From Paenibacillus sp. FSL R7-0345 (GTDB taxonomy: Bacteria; Bacillota; Bacilli; Paenibacillales; Paenibacillaceae), in the NCBI RefSeq assembly GCF_038595055.1, contig NZ_CP152002.1, forward strand, positions 2,710,501 to 2,774,500: 64,000 nt of DNA, given 5' to 3'. Under the pieces are notes generated by a model. The model made no database searches. It saw only the letters and a list, made by a program, of their open reading frames with translations, and was not told where the DNA came from. Shown piece after piece: positions 33,993 to 43,629 of this stretch. A program made the position numbers and the translations under genes. The first letter of the stretch is position 1; each line of letters begins with the position of its first letter.

Positions 33993-35732
33993 TCAGCAAT
34001 ACCCAAACCCTAGTATCGTAAAGCACTTGTCCTGATCGCCGCCGGCCATGGCGATTTCCACCGTATGCTCCCCGGCCGTATCTTGCTGGTACAAAAGGAC
34101 GGCATTGCAGTGGGTCCAGTTGTTCTCATGCGGATCAGCGGTGAGCACGGGCCTGCCGTCCACGCGGATTTCGGCTGTGCCGAAGCTTGCGCTGCCGGAA
34201 TCTTTGAATACCAGAATGAGGATTTTACTGGTTATTGTCAGCTTAAAAGGCTCAGGCCCGGCTCCCTCCGGACGCATCCAGTTATAAGGGAACTCCGGCG
34301 TCCCGTGCGGATTGTCATCCAGCTCTACCATCTGCAGGTCCGTATCCGTCCCTGTGAAGCTGCCCGGTTCGATCCGCACATTGCTTAGGGTGTGCGAGCG
34401 GTCCAGCAGGGTGATCGCCGTAAAGTCATTCCCGATGGCCGGCGGCACTGTAAGGTCAACATCGTCAGCATCCGCCGGTGCTTCAGCAGTCCGGTCGAAG
34501 AGATGAATCAGGCAATCCGCCATGACCCGGTGCCCGTCTCCCGTAGGATGATAAATATCGTAGAAAAACTGTCGTTTGGAGATGATATTTCCACCGGCTT
34601 TGGTCAGCTTGAACTGTTCTGTTACCGCATCCTTGATGCTGACCATCGGGAGGTTGTAGCGGAGCCCTACAGGAGAGAGGCGGTCCTGAAGATTCCAGTC
34701 ATTCACAAAAACGCTGAACAGCAGCACGACCGCAGGCCGGTTAGCGGCAGACAAGATTTTCAGACACAGGCTTTCGTAGCAGTTACCCCTGGTTTCATCC
34801 CCGGCGTCGTTGACGGCGAACTCGACAATGACAATATCCGGCTGGACCGCACCGTCCCTGAGCACATCGCGTTCATAGCGGACAATACCAAGTTCGGACG
34901 GGGTGCCGCCAACTCCGGCTTTGATAAAATGAACATTCCCGCCTCCGTCTTTACCAAACAGCGCTTTGAATCCCAGATAGGACTGATAGGCATAACATTC
35001 ACTATGGATCGGTTTGGCCCCCGCACCCTGGGTAATGGAGCCTCCTATATAGGCAATGGTAACATCTTCTCCGCGGGAGGCTTTGTCTATGGCGGCTTTC
35101 AGCCGCACATTGTTCCCCGGATGCATCAGGGAGCGCGCTACCATCTCCCGGTACGGCTCCGAACCGAAGGCTACCGGGGTTTCCGGCGTCAGCTCAGGTG
35201 CCGTATACCCGTCATTCAGATAAAAAATAATACTCGCCACCGCCAGGCTGCCAGTCTCTTCAAACTCAAAAGCAAATTTGCCGGGAACGTCATCGTCTGC
35301 AGACCATTCAATCTGATCCAGCTGCAAAATAAGCTCAGTCCCGTCCGCCGGACAGGGGACCCGGAGACAGGTGCCGGATGTGAATTTGTCTGATTTTCCC
35401 CAGTTCTGCAGCAGAAATGAGATCCCGCCCCGGCTATCCTCCGCTTTTACAGATATTCCGATGCTATGGACGAGCTTGCGGAATCCCGCACAGGTTCCAA
35501 GCAGGGACAGCATGTGCTCATCCTCAACCCCGCCGATATATTTGGCCTTATCAATCAGATAGCTGCCCTCCAGATAAACCTCCTGTGAAGGCTTGCCCGA
35601 AGGGCGCGCGGTTGCTTCAACTTGCGCTTCAAACAGCACAAAAAATCCGTTTCTGCGCTCAGCAGGGTCTTTAGGAGCTCTGGGGCCGTTGCCGGTGGTG
35701 TAGCTGTCGGTTGAGCTTATTGAATCTGACAT
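33993..35732 (-). CDS. SGNH/GDSL-type esterase, two-domain
   Basis: A 579-residue cytoplasmic protein. The central SGNH hydrolase domain (about 200-410) has block I as IGGSITQGAG (Ser about 232), the Gly block KAGVGGTPSE, block III VEFAVNDAGD with Asn, and the Asp-His pair in DIYHPTGDGHR (about 395-403). Beta-sandwich regions of about 190 and 160 residues flank it. Such enzymes remove acetyl or other acyl groups from plant polysaccharides. It is divergent from the GH115 alpha-glucuronidase, which suggests de-acylation of glucuronoxylan fragments. GAGGATGATC precedes the ATG at modest spacing. Confidence 0.85.
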   Translation of the reverse strand: MSDSISSTDSYTTGNGPRAPKDPAERRNGFFVLFEAQVEATARPSGKPSQEVYLEGSYLIDKAKYIGGVEDEHMLSLLGTCAGFRKLVHSIGISVKAEDSRGGISFLLQNWGKSDKFTSGTCLRVPCPADGTELILQLDQIEWSADDDVPGKFAFEFEETGSLAVASIIFYLNDGYTAPELTPETPVAFGSEPYREMVARSLMHPGNNVRLKAAIDKASRGEDVTIAYIGGSITQGAGAKPIHSECYAYQSYLGFKALFGKDGGGNVHFIKAGVGGTPSELGIVRYERDVLRDGAVQPDIVIVEFAVNDAGDETRGNCYESLCLKILSAANRPAVVLLFSVFVNDWNLQDRLSPVGLRYNLPMVSIKDAVTEQFKLTKAGGNIISKRQFFYDIYHPTGDGHRVMADCLIHLFDRTAEAPADADDVDLTVPPAIGNDFTAITLLDRSHTLSNVRIEPGSFTGTDTDLQMVELDDNPHGTPEFPYNWMRPEGAGPEPFKLTITSKILILVFKDSGSASFGTAEIRVDGRPVLTADPHENNWTHCNAVLLYQQDTAGEHTVEIAMAGGDQDKCFTILGFGYC

Positions 35733-35760
35733 GTAACGATCATCCTCACGGCTGATATTT

Positions 35761-35774
35761 TGAAGGCGCTTACC
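35761..35774. promoter_or_regulatory. Possible catabolite-repression-like (cre/LacI) site
   Basis: TGAAGGCGCTTACC resembles the CcpA cre consensus TGWAANCGNTNWCA with two mismatches at fixed positions. It lies 29 bases upstream of the SGNH gene and in the region shared with GH115. The rest of this 265-base gap shows no gene. Confidence 0.35.
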
Positions 35775-35997
35775 AATTTTGCTCGGGCATAAGGGGCACG
35801 TGCGCCATACAATGCCTGCATTTTATCAGAATTCAGTCTTTCCTGAAATGCATTCCCGCTCCATTTGAGCTATTCTATGAAAAATCATATCGGTTAATTA
35901 CAAGAAGTATCTGGTTTACACATGGCTGCTGTAACCGCTTAACTTATATAATGTGCCTGAATAGCCTAAAAAGCCGACACGGAAGGAAGAGGAATCA

Positions 35998-38853
35998 ATG
36001 ATTGTTGTGGAGCGGGGAACAGCTGCAGGAATATATCTGGACACAGCAGCAGAATACGATGGAGGCTTGCGCCGGGTTGCAGAATCTTTTGCCGCCGATA
36101 TAGAGCTGATAACAGATACCAAACCGGAAATAGTCGCTGAGCGAGAGCAGCTGGGCAGTACAGCCATTGTGATCGGAACCGCTGGCAGAAGCCGGCTGCT
36201 GGATGAGTGGATTGCTGCGGGGAAGGTGGATGTAACCGCCATCCGGGGAAAACGGGAATGCTACAGAATTCAGCGGATTGAACATCCGTGTGACGGAGTG
36301 CAGCAGGCACTGGTCATTGCGGGCAGCGACAAACGGGGGACCATCTACGGGACCTATGCTGTCTCTGAAATGATGGGAGTAAGCCCGTGGGTTTATTTTG
36401 CCGATGTCATGCCCGAGAAAAGAACATTGCTCGATCTGCCGGACTCTCAGCTGGATGTTAGCTCCAAAGAGCCGTCAGTCAAATACCGGGGGATATTTCT
36501 GAATGATGACTGGCCTTCCCTCGGTTCCTGGGTAACGGGGGCGTTCGGGGATTTCAACGAAGCTTTTTATGAAAGGATTTTTGAGCTGATTCTCAGGCTG
36601 AAGGGCAATTATCTCTGGCCGGCTATGTGGAGCGCAGAATTCAGTGTTAACGGCAAACGTCATCCGCTTGCTAATGCAGAGCTTGCCAGAGAGTATGGAA
36701 TCATCATGGGCACCTCGCATCACGAGCCCCTGTTCCGGGCAGGCAGTGAATGGCAGAGGGTGTACAGGGATTACGGGACAAGCAATCTGTGGGATTTTTC
36801 CAGGAACCGGGAGGCGATTACGGCTTTCTGGGAGGACGGAATTAAGCGTAATAGAGAGTATCCGAACCTGATTACACTGGGCATGCGCGGAGAAAGTGAT
36901 TCAGAGCTGGAAGGCAGCGACCGCTACAATATTGAACTGCTGAAGGAAATAATCCTCACGCAAAAGGAACTGCTAAAGCGTTACGGGCTTGAGCAGGCGC
37001 CGCAGGTTCTCGCCGTCTATAAAGAGGTGGAGAAATACTGGTACGGCACAGCTGATACGGAGGGACTGAAGGTCTGGGAGGTTCTTAATGATGTGACCAT
37101 TCTGCTGTCGGACGATAACTTCGGCAATCTCCGCAAAATTCCGGCGGGACAGGAGCAGCAGCGCAGCGCCGGCTGGGGGATGTACTATCATCTGGATTAT
37201 CACGGCGGACCGCATTCCTACGAATGGGTGAATACAACGCCGCTGGAGAAGGTCTGGGAGCAGATGAGTATGGCTTATGATTACGGGATCCGGGATATCT
37301 GGATTGTTAATGTCGGGGACCTGAAGCCGATGGAGCTGCCCATATCTTACTTTTTGGATTTAGCCTATGATTTCGATGCCTGGGGAACGGCCGCGATGAA
37401 CAAGACAAAAGAATATACAGAGCGATGGGTGCGGCAGCAGTTCGGCCATGCGGCAGATGAAGCGGCTGTGCACGGAATTACCGGGATACTGGCAGATTAC
37501 ACAAGAATGAACGGTCGCCGCAAGCCGGAAATTATCCGGCCGGATACCTTCAGTGTCGTGCATTACAATGAGGCGCAGCGGGTGCTGCACCAGGCAGGTA
37601 AGCTTGCGGAGAGCGCTGAGCACTTTAGAAGGCTTATCCCGGAGCAGCTGCAGGATGCTTATTTCCAGCTTGTTTATTTTCCGGCTGCGGCATCAGCTAA
37701 CGTCCTGCAAATGCAATTGTATGCCGGGCTTAGCCGTCTCTATGCAGAGCGGGGCAGTGTTCTTGCAAATACGTATGCAGAGCTGTCTGCCGAAGCCATT
37801 GAACGGGACAAGCGGCTGGAAGAGACGTATAACAACGGAATTTCCGGCGGAAAATGGCGGGGCATGATGAGCTCGGCGCATGTCGGCTACGTTAATTGGG
37901 ATGCAGAAGGGTGGAGTTATCCGCAGGCAGCGTATACTGTTCCGGTAAATGGACCGCTCATGATCGTCGATGTGCAGGGCACGGAGCAAGGATATACTTC
38001 AGGTACAGCGGCTCTGCCGGTGTTTACGAATCTGCTGAGGGAGACATATACCGTCACGGTCAGCAACGGCGGAGACACGGGCTTTGCCTATGAAGCAGCG
38101 GCCAGTGCCGACTGGATCAGGCTGGACCCTCGCAGCGGCTGGTCAGAGACGGGAGAGACAATCACCGTATCCGTTGACTGGGATAAGGTGCAGGGTACAT
38201 GCAGCGGCGATATTGTTATTAGCGGAGCCGAAGGCACGGTTACGGTTCGTGCAGAGATAGACTGGATTGAGCTGAGCGGGGTACCGCCTATGACTTTTGT
38301 CGAGACGCATGAGATTGTTTCTATTGAGGCGGAGCATACCGTTCATCGCGCCCCGGCGGACGGAGTAGAATGGAAGACTATCAGCAGTTATGGAAGAACC
38401 TTATCCTCGGTCAAAATGTACCCGGACACTGTCTCCTTCAGTGAACCGGCGCGATCGCCTTACCTGGAGTACCGGGTATTCATCCGTCAGGGCGGCGAAT
38501 ACAGCCTTACAGCCTACGTAGCACCGACGAATCATCTCTCGCCGGTCAGCGGCTTGAAGTATGCAGCAGGCTTTGAAGGTCAAAAGCCTGTTATCGCCGA
38601 TGCGCTGCCCCCGGACTTTGAGGGCGGCAATCATGATAACGGGCCCTGGTGCCGGGCGGTAATGGATAACATCCATATTACCGTCACTCCCCACACCTTA
38701 TCTGCAGGTATCCATACCTTGCGTTTCTATGGACTGGACGCAGGGCTGGTGCTGCAGAAGCTGGTGCTGTCCGCCGGTCCGCTGCCGTATTCTTATCTCG
38801 GGCCGGAGGAAAGCTATCTCACTTCAGCAGAGCTGACGGAGGATAGCCCTTGA
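35998..38853 (+). CDS. GH115 alpha-glucuronidase
   Basis: A 951-residue enzyme of glycoside hydrolase family 115, which removes 4-O-methyl-glucuronic acid from xylan, including internal side chains. Seen: the N-terminal Rossmann-like domain (to about 150, IAGSDKRGTIYGTYAVSEMMGVSPWVYFADVMP), then the barrel beginning VKYRGIFLNDDWPSLGSW and NYLWPAMWSAEF, with YGIIMGTSHHEPLFRAG and ITLGMRGESDSELEG, followed by helical and beta-sandwich domains to the end (SIEAEHTVHRAPADG). No signal peptide, so it acts on imported oligosaccharides. AGGAAGAGGAATCA precedes the ATG. Its last 35 bases overlap the convergent AraC gene. Confidence 0.93.
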   Translation: MIVVERGTAAGIYLDTAAEYDGGLRRVAESFAADIELITDTKPEIVAEREQLGSTAIVIGTAGRSRLLDEWIAAGKVDVTAIRGKRECYRIQRIEHPCDGVQQALVIAGSDKRGTIYGTYAVSEMMGVSPWVYFADVMPEKRTLLDLPDSQLDVSSKEPSVKYRGIFLNDDWPSLGSWVTGAFGDFNEAFYERIFELILRLKGNYLWPAMWSAEFSVNGKRHPLANAELAREYGIIMGTSHHEPLFRAGSEWQRVYRDYGTSNLWDFSRNREAITAFWEDGIKRNREYPNLITLGMRGESDSELEGSDRYNIELLKEIILTQKELLKRYGLEQAPQVLAVYKEVEKYWYGTADTEGLKVWEVLNDVTILLSDDNFGNLRKIPAGQEQQRSAGWGMYYHLDYHGGPHSYEWVNTTPLEKVWEQMSMAYDYGIRDIWIVNVGDLKPMELPISYFLDLAYDFDAWGTAAMNKTKEYTERWVRQQFGHAADEAAVHGITGILADYTRMNGRRKPEIIRPDTFSVVHYNEAQRVLHQAGKLAESAEHFRRLIPEQLQDAYFQLVYFPAAASANVLQMQLYAGLSRLYAERGSVLANTYAELSAEAIERDKRLEETYNNGISGGKWRGMMSSAHVGYVNWDAEGWSYPQAAYTVPVNGPLMIVDVQGTEQGYTSGTAALPVFTNLLRETYTVTVSNGGDTGFAYEAAASADWIRLDPRSGWSETGETITVSVDWDKVQGTCSGDIVISGAEGTVTVRAEIDWIELSGVPPMTFVETHEIVSIEAEHTVHRAPADGVEWKTISSYGRTLSSVKMYPDTVSFSEPARSPYLEYRVFIRQGGEYSLTAYVAPTNHLSPVSGLKYAAGFEGQKPVIADALPPDFEGGNHDNGPWCRAVMDNIHITVTPHTLSAGIHTLRFYGLDAGLVLQKLVLSAGPLPYSYLGPEESYLTSAELTEDSP

Positions 38854-39598
38854 TCTGCTTGAATACATTGCTGAAATAGGCGGCGTCCCGGTAGCCGCAA
38901 TGGGCTGCGACTTCGGATACATTGAAGCCGCCTGCTGACAGCAGCATCTCGGCGTTATTAACCCGCACCCGGTTGATGTACTCCTTTAAAGCGACTCCGG
39001 TGTTCTGCTTGAACAGCTTGCCCATGTATTCCGGATTCAGCCCGGCCGGTGCGGCCAAGTCGCCGATTGTGATTTCATCTGCGTAGTGATCCATAATATA
39101 AGCGGCCGCTTTTTGAATCCGGGGATCAATGAGCGGTGCCTGCTGATGGTTAGCGATGCTCAGCAGCCTGTAGATAATCTGCTGAAAGACGGCTCTAGCC
39201 TTCATCCGGTAGAGCGGCTGCTTGGCCATCCAGACATGGGAGAATTCCCGGATATCGTCCAAGACCTCCTTGGTCCGCCAGTTACGGGTCACCGTCTCAA
39301 AAGGAAGCTGCACTTCATTGCTCCCGCCCAGCCAGAAAAAGTTGAAGGCGAAGGAGTGCATCGGCGCTTCCCTGAAGGTGTGAGCCTCGCGGATACTGCC
39401 AGCCGGAGCATACAGCATATCACCGGCTTCTAGGGTGTAATTCACCCCGTTGATCGAATAAACTGCTCTGCCGCCTATAATAAAAGTGAGATCATGAAAA
39501 TCAATTGTGTTCCGGCCGATGCTCCAGCCTTCAAAGCATCTGCGGTCAACAAACAGAAAAACATCCGGCACCAGCTGCTCATACTGATTAATATCCAT
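38819..39598 (-). CDS. AraC-family transcriptional regulator
   Basis: A 259-residue regulator with an N-terminal cupin (LTFIIGGRAVYSINGVNYTLEAGDMLYAPAGSIREAHTF) and a C-terminal double helix-turn-helix (ITIGDLAAPAGLNPEYMGKLFKQNTGVALKEYI; EVAAHCGYRDAAYFSNVFKQIKGYPPSALLK). I chose ATG 39598 because GGAGGAGG lies eleven bases upstream; ATG 39628 would add ten residues. The 3' end overlaps the GH115 gene by 35 bases tail to tail. It probably controls the GH115/SGNH pair. Confidence 0.88.
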   Translation of the reverse strand: MDINQYEQLVPDVFLFVDRRCFEGWSIGRNTIDFHDLTFIIGGRAVYSINGVNYTLEAGDMLYAPAGSIREAHTFREAPMHSFAFNFFWLGGSNEVQLPFETVTRNWRTKEVLDDIREFSHVWMAKQPLYRMKARAVFQQIIYRLLSIANHQQAPLIDPRIQKAAAYIMDHYADEITIGDLAAPAGLNPEYMGKLFKQNTGVALKEYINRVRVNNAEMLLSAGGFNVSEVAAHCGYRDAAYFSNVFKQIKGYPPSALLK

Positions 39599-39634
39599 GC
39601 TTGACTGAGCCTCCTCCGGATCAATCATAGCGCC

Positions 39635-40738
39635 TCATGACCCCCGGGACAAGCGTTTCCGCACCTTATTGACGCTAAGCATGATTACCGGGAGGACGAA
39701 GGCATAGGTGAAATTCCAGTCTACCCAGTAGGCTGGAATTTCTTTTACATAGAAGATAATATTTTTGGCAATCAGCTGTGAGAGCCCGTAGAGCAGGAAG
39801 GCTGTTGGAAAGATGAGCGGACGGTAGCTTTTCAGCTTTAAGAATTGGGCAGCCCCTAGTACAAAGGCATAATAAAACAATACGGTTTTAAAGTAGGTAC
39901 TAATAATCCAGGCGGTAGCCATAATAGCTTCGATCCGCTGCAGGAAGTTTGCAATGTTGATTTTCCGGGCCAGAATATAGGCCGCATAGAAGTCATGCTC
40001 GGAGAAATAAACGCCCAATACAGTGAGTGAAAGAATCAGAATAATGTTAAGGGCGATCGCTCCCGCAAAGATGGAGATGAAGATGTCCCGGTTAAATTTG
40101 TCCGATTTTTGGACATAGGGGTAGATCATCAGAAATACACACATCTCCCCGAACGGGTAAAAGACACCGAACATTACCGAATGAACCATATCGGAAACCG
40201 GTGTATTAAGTATGGGCTGCAGTCGCTCAAGACGAATCTGCGGAAGCAGCAGGACCATCAGGCAGATCAGGAAAAAGACAAACAGCGGGAAAAAAATTTG
40301 GGATGCCCTCCCGAGCGTTTCCAGACCCAGACGCAGTCCGTAAACCAGCACAAAGATCGCCATAATTCTGATGACTCCGCCCGGCGTTCCCTCATAGATC
40401 TGTGTGCAAAGGAAATCTTCAATTTCTCGGATGTAAGTAGAGCCAGCCAGCAGATAAAAAAACAGATAGTAAAGTCCGACAGCTCCGCCAAGCCATTTGC
40501 CCAGAACCTGCCGGCTGAGCTCAATAATCGTTTTATCCGGATTGATATTGGCTAAGGATACCATCAGGAAAATCGTTCCGATCCCCAGCGGCAGACTGAT
40601 CAGTCCGGTGATCCAGGCATCCTGGTGAGCGGTGGAAGCCATAACGGCAGGGTAGACCAGCGCCATATCCCCGATAAAAGCAAACAGACCAAGTACTATC
40701 ATCTGAGCTGAGCTGATCCTGTCTTTTTCAAGCGTCAT
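39635..40738 (-). CDS. Spore germination receptor subunit B (GerAB-type permease)
   Basis: A 367-residue polytopic protein (about ten membrane segments) of the GerAB/APC superfamily, which binds the germinant in the spore inner membrane. Seen: EKDRISSAQMIVLGLFAFIGDMALVYP at the start, WITGLISLPLGIGTIFLMVSLA, and EIEDFLCTQIYEGTP in the middle, as in other GerB proteins. ATG 40738 is chosen with CAGGGGAGACATT upstream; the frame is open to 40810 but that part looks non-coding. Unusually it is divergent from the A, C and D subunit genes rather than inside their operon. Confidence 0.9.
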   Translation of the reverse strand: MTLEKDRISSAQMIVLGLFAFIGDMALVYPAVMASTAHQDAWITGLISLPLGIGTIFLMVSLANINPDKTIIELSRQVLGKWLGGAVGLYYLFFYLLAGSTYIREIEDFLCTQIYEGTPGGVIRIMAIFVLVYGLRLGLETLGRASQIFFPLFVFFLICLMVLLLPQIRLERLQPILNTPVSDMVHSVMFGVFYPFGEMCVFLMIYPYVQKSDKFNRDIFISIFAGAIALNIILILSLTVLGVYFSEHDFYAAYILARKINIANFLQRIEAIMATAWIISTYFKTVLFYYAFVLGAAQFLKLKSYRPLIFPTAFLLYGLSQLIAKNIIFYVKEIPAYWVDWNFTYAFVLPVIMLSVNKVRKRLSRGS

Positions 40739-40899
40739 AATGTCTCCCCTGCCTCCGCTCCAAACGGATATCCTTGTCGATTTTGGCTTAGTATGGCTTA
40801 TTCGGCCCATTTTATGTTAGCGCAGGAGGTTTTCTGCTAAGGAATAATTATCAAGATCTGAATTAAACTATACGGCAGACAGGTGAAGAGGGAGGCAGC

Positions 40900-42417
40900 A
40901 TGATGAGAGAAAAGCACGAGGAGGCCTTATCCAGCCGCCTGGATGACAACCACCAGCAGCTTAGGGAGCTGCTTGGATCAAGCACGGATCTGGTAAGCAA
41001 AGAGCTGCTTCTTGGAGAGAAAACACGCATCTTTATATTTTATATAGACGGACTGGTGGATACAGGGCTGCTGCATAATTCGATTCTATACTCCCTACAG
41101 GGAAACAGGGTGCCGGATATGCTAGAGGGTCTTAATCCGGATAAGACTGTTGAGCTGCTGAGACAACGTATTCTGATGGCGGGCGATCTGACGGTCGTTA
41201 ATCAACGGGATCAATTTGTCCATGATCTGATGTCCGGCAGTGTGATGCTGATGGTTGACGGCACCGCCAATGCGCTGCGGATCGGCCTTCCCGGCTGGGA
41301 GGACAGGGCAGTAAGTGAGCCGAGCTCACAAACGGTGGTACGGGGTCCGATGGAGGGCTTCACCGAGAACCTGCGGACCAACACGGCACTGCTCCGCCGC
41401 AAAATCAAAGACAGTCATTTGTGGCTGGAAACCCTGCAGATTGGCAGGGTAACGCAAACCAGCGTATCTCTCATGTATTTAAACAATATTGCCAATGACG
41501 AGCTGGTACAGGAGGTAAAGCGGCGTCTGGACAAAATTGACACCGATAGCATACTGGAGAGCGGGTATATAGAAGAATTTATCCAGGATACGGCGAAGAC
41601 CCCTTTTCCTACAGTGTATAACAGTGACCGGCCGGATACGATCGCCGCGGGCATTCTTGAAGGGAAAGTCGCCATACTGATTGATGGAACACCTTTTGTG
41701 CTGCTCGCCCCGACGACGTTTGTCTCTTTTTTTCAATCGGCTGAGGATTATTACCAGCGGGCGGATATTTCGACCTTACTGCGGTTTATCCGGTTTCTGG
41801 CGTTTTTTCTGACCCTTCTGGCTCCGGCCTTTTACGTGGCGATTACAACCTACCATCAGGAGATGATTCCGACCAATCTGGTCATCAGCCTTGCCGCCCA
41901 GCGGGAGAATGTCCCGTTTCCGGCCTTTATTGAGGCGCTGCTGATGGAGCTGACTTATGAAATCCTGCGAGAGGCCGGGGTGAGAATTCCCAAAAATATC
42001 GGCCAGGCCATTTCGATTGTCGGAACGCTGGTAATCGGGCAGGCGGCGGTTGCAGCAGGCTTCATCTCTGCCGCAATGGTCATTATCGTATCCATAACTG
42101 CAATCTCAAGCTTTGTTATCCCGGAGGCCGGAATGTCCATTGCTGCACGGATTATCCGCTTTGCTCTGATCGGCCTGGCCGGATTTATCGGCTTATATGG
42201 CGTTCTGTGCGGGGTATTCGTGATTGTACTGCATTTAGCGAGCCTGCGTTCCTTCGGAATTCCGTATATGAGCCCTCTCGGTCCGTACCGGGCAGCGGAT
42301 ATAAAGGATTCCATCTTCCGGTTTCCATGGCCGTATCTCCGAACCAGGCCCAAAGAGAATTTAACCAAAAATTTCTACCGTCAGGGACCGGCGGGGCAAA
42401 GGAAGGATAAATCATGA
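40900..42417 (+). CDS. Spore germination receptor subunit A (GerAA-type)
   Basis: A 505-residue protein. A hydrophilic N-terminal domain (1-280; LGEKTRIFIFYIDGLVD, HDLMSGSVMLMVDGT, WLETLQIGRVTQTSVSLMYLNNIA) is followed by about five to six membrane segments from residue 290 with the family landmarks ALLMELTYEILREAGVRIPKNIGQAISIVGTLVIGQAAV and a cytoplasmic tail. GGGAGGCAGC precedes ATG 40900. It overlaps the C-subunit gene by four bases. With the B and C proteins it forms the nutrient-gated ion channel of the dormant spore. Confidence 0.95.
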   Translation: MMREKHEEALSSRLDDNHQQLRELLGSSTDLVSKELLLGEKTRIFIFYIDGLVDTGLLHNSILYSLQGNRVPDMLEGLNPDKTVELLRQRILMAGDLTVVNQRDQFVHDLMSGSVMLMVDGTANALRIGLPGWEDRAVSEPSSQTVVRGPMEGFTENLRTNTALLRRKIKDSHLWLETLQIGRVTQTSVSLMYLNNIANDELVQEVKRRLDKIDTDSILESGYIEEFIQDTAKTPFPTVYNSDRPDTIAAGILEGKVAILIDGTPFVLLAPTTFVSFFQSAEDYYQRADISTLLRFIRFLAFFLTLLAPAFYVAITTYHQEMIPTNLVISLAAQRENVPFPAFIEALLMELTYEILREAGVRIPKNIGQAISIVGTLVIGQAAVAAGFISAAMVIIVSITAISSFVIPEAGMSIAARIIRFALIGLAGFIGLYGVLCGVFVIVLHLASLRSFGIPYMSPLGPYRAADIKDSIFRFPWPYLRTRPKENLTKNFYRQGPAGQRKDKS

Positions 42418-43622
42418 GCCGGGCTGTCCGCAGAACCGTTAACGCGTTGCTTCCTTTGCTGCTGATGTCCATGCTGCTGAGCGGATGCTGGGAGAGGAAG
42501 GAGCTGAACGAGCTGGCATTTGTTCTAGCTCTGGGGATAGATAAGGCAGATGACGGATTCAAAATAACAATGCAGGTCGTGATTCCCTCAGCGATCTCCT
42601 CCCAGAGCGGCGGCGGAGTCCCTGTAGCTTCTTACAGCTTTACCGCATCAACCATATATGAAGCGCTGCGCAAATTTAATATGACCGTCTCACGCTCAGC
42701 CTATATGGGCCATATCCGGGTGCTGGTTATTGGGGAGCCGCTTGCCCGGGAAGGGGTTGGACCGACGCTGGATGTGCTTAAGCGAAGCCGGGAGCCGCGG
42801 ATGGATTTCTACGTCATGGTGGCAAAAGGGGGGACCGCAGAGGAAGCGCTGAACGTCCTGAGTGCACTGGATAAGGTTCCGGCCAATAAACTGTTTAATG
42901 CCTTGGACAAGTCCTACAAAATTTCGGCCAGGACGGTTGCCGTTACATTGGACAGATTCATAGAAGATCTGCTCTATCAGGGTAAAAATCCCGTATTGAC
43001 CGGGGTAGAGGTTATAGGTGATCCTGAAGCAGGCGGTGCTAAAGCCAATACGGAGCGTACCAATCCAAAAACCAAGTTGCGGTACGAGAGCGTTGCCGTA
43101 TTTAAAAAGGACAAGATGCTTGGCTGGCTGAGTGACGCGGAGGTGGCCGGGTACAATTACATTACGAATAATGTGAAAAAGAATACGGGGCATGTTAAGG
43201 GGAATGTAGACAGTTTTGTTGTGATCGAAGCCCTAAGTTCCACAACCCGAAGGAAAGTCAGATTCATTGATGGAGAACCGCATATCTATCTAGATATTGA
43301 AGCCATTAGCAATGTCGAGGAGGTGACGGGCAAGGAACGGCTGGATGCGGAGCAGGATATTCTGGAGCTGGAAAAAAAGGCTGAGGAGCTGATCATCAGG
43401 AGGATGAAACTTTCTGTCGAACAAATTAATGAACGCTTCAACGTCGATATATTCGGCTTCGGAAAATCTATTTATGAGGCAAACCCCAAAGCCTGGGCGA
43501 AGCTGCAGGAGCAGAGCGGCGGTAACTACCTGAAGAGCCTTCCTGTTCATTACAAGGCTAAAGTCATCATTAACCGGATCGGGGCGATTGATAACTCGTT
43601 CGTAGATCAGATAGGGGAGTGA
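42414..43622 (+). CDS. Spore germination receptor subunit C (Ger(x)C lipoprotein)
   Basis: A 402-residue lipoprotein of the Ger(x)C family. Signal peptide with lipobox LLSGCWERKELNELAFVLALGIDK (Cys about 25), then the three-domain body (SRSAYMGHIRVLVIGEPLAREGV; KRSREPRMDFYVMVAKG). A C-terminal helix with KKAEELIIRRMKLSVEQINERFNVDIFGFGKSIYEANPKAW is conserved in the family. The ATG overlaps the A gene as ATGA. It assembles with A and B in the spore inner membrane. Sporulation-specific (sigma-G) expression is expected but no promoter was identified with confidence. Confidence 0.95.
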   Translation: MSRAVRRTVNALLPLLLMSMLLSGCWERKELNELAFVLALGIDKADDGFKITMQVVIPSAISSQSGGGVPVASYSFTASTIYEALRKFNMTVSRSAYMGHIRVLVIGEPLAREGVGPTLDVLKRSREPRMDFYVMVAKGGTAEEALNVLSALDKVPANKLFNALDKSYKISARTVAVTLDRFIEDLLYQGKNPVLTGVEVIGDPEAGGAKANTERTNPKTKLRYESVAVFKKDKMLGWLSDAEVAGYNYITNNVKKNTGHVKGNVDSFVVIEALSSTTRRKVRFIDGEPHIYLDIEAISNVEEVTGKERLDAEQDILELEKKAEELIIRRMKLSVEQINERFNVDIFGFGKSIYEANPKAWAKLQEQSGGNYLKSLPVHYKAKVIINRIGAIDNSFVDQIGE

Positions 43623-43629
43623 AACAGAG

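Noticed and set aside
33431..34021. Frame of 196 codons across array B and the heptamer repeat
   Set aside because: Composed wholly of two unrelated DNA repeats; no ribosome site or recognisable fold.
34392..35393. Antisense frame of 333 codons inside the SGNH gene
   Set aside because: Opposite strand carries catalytic SGNH motifs in order; this is its shadow.
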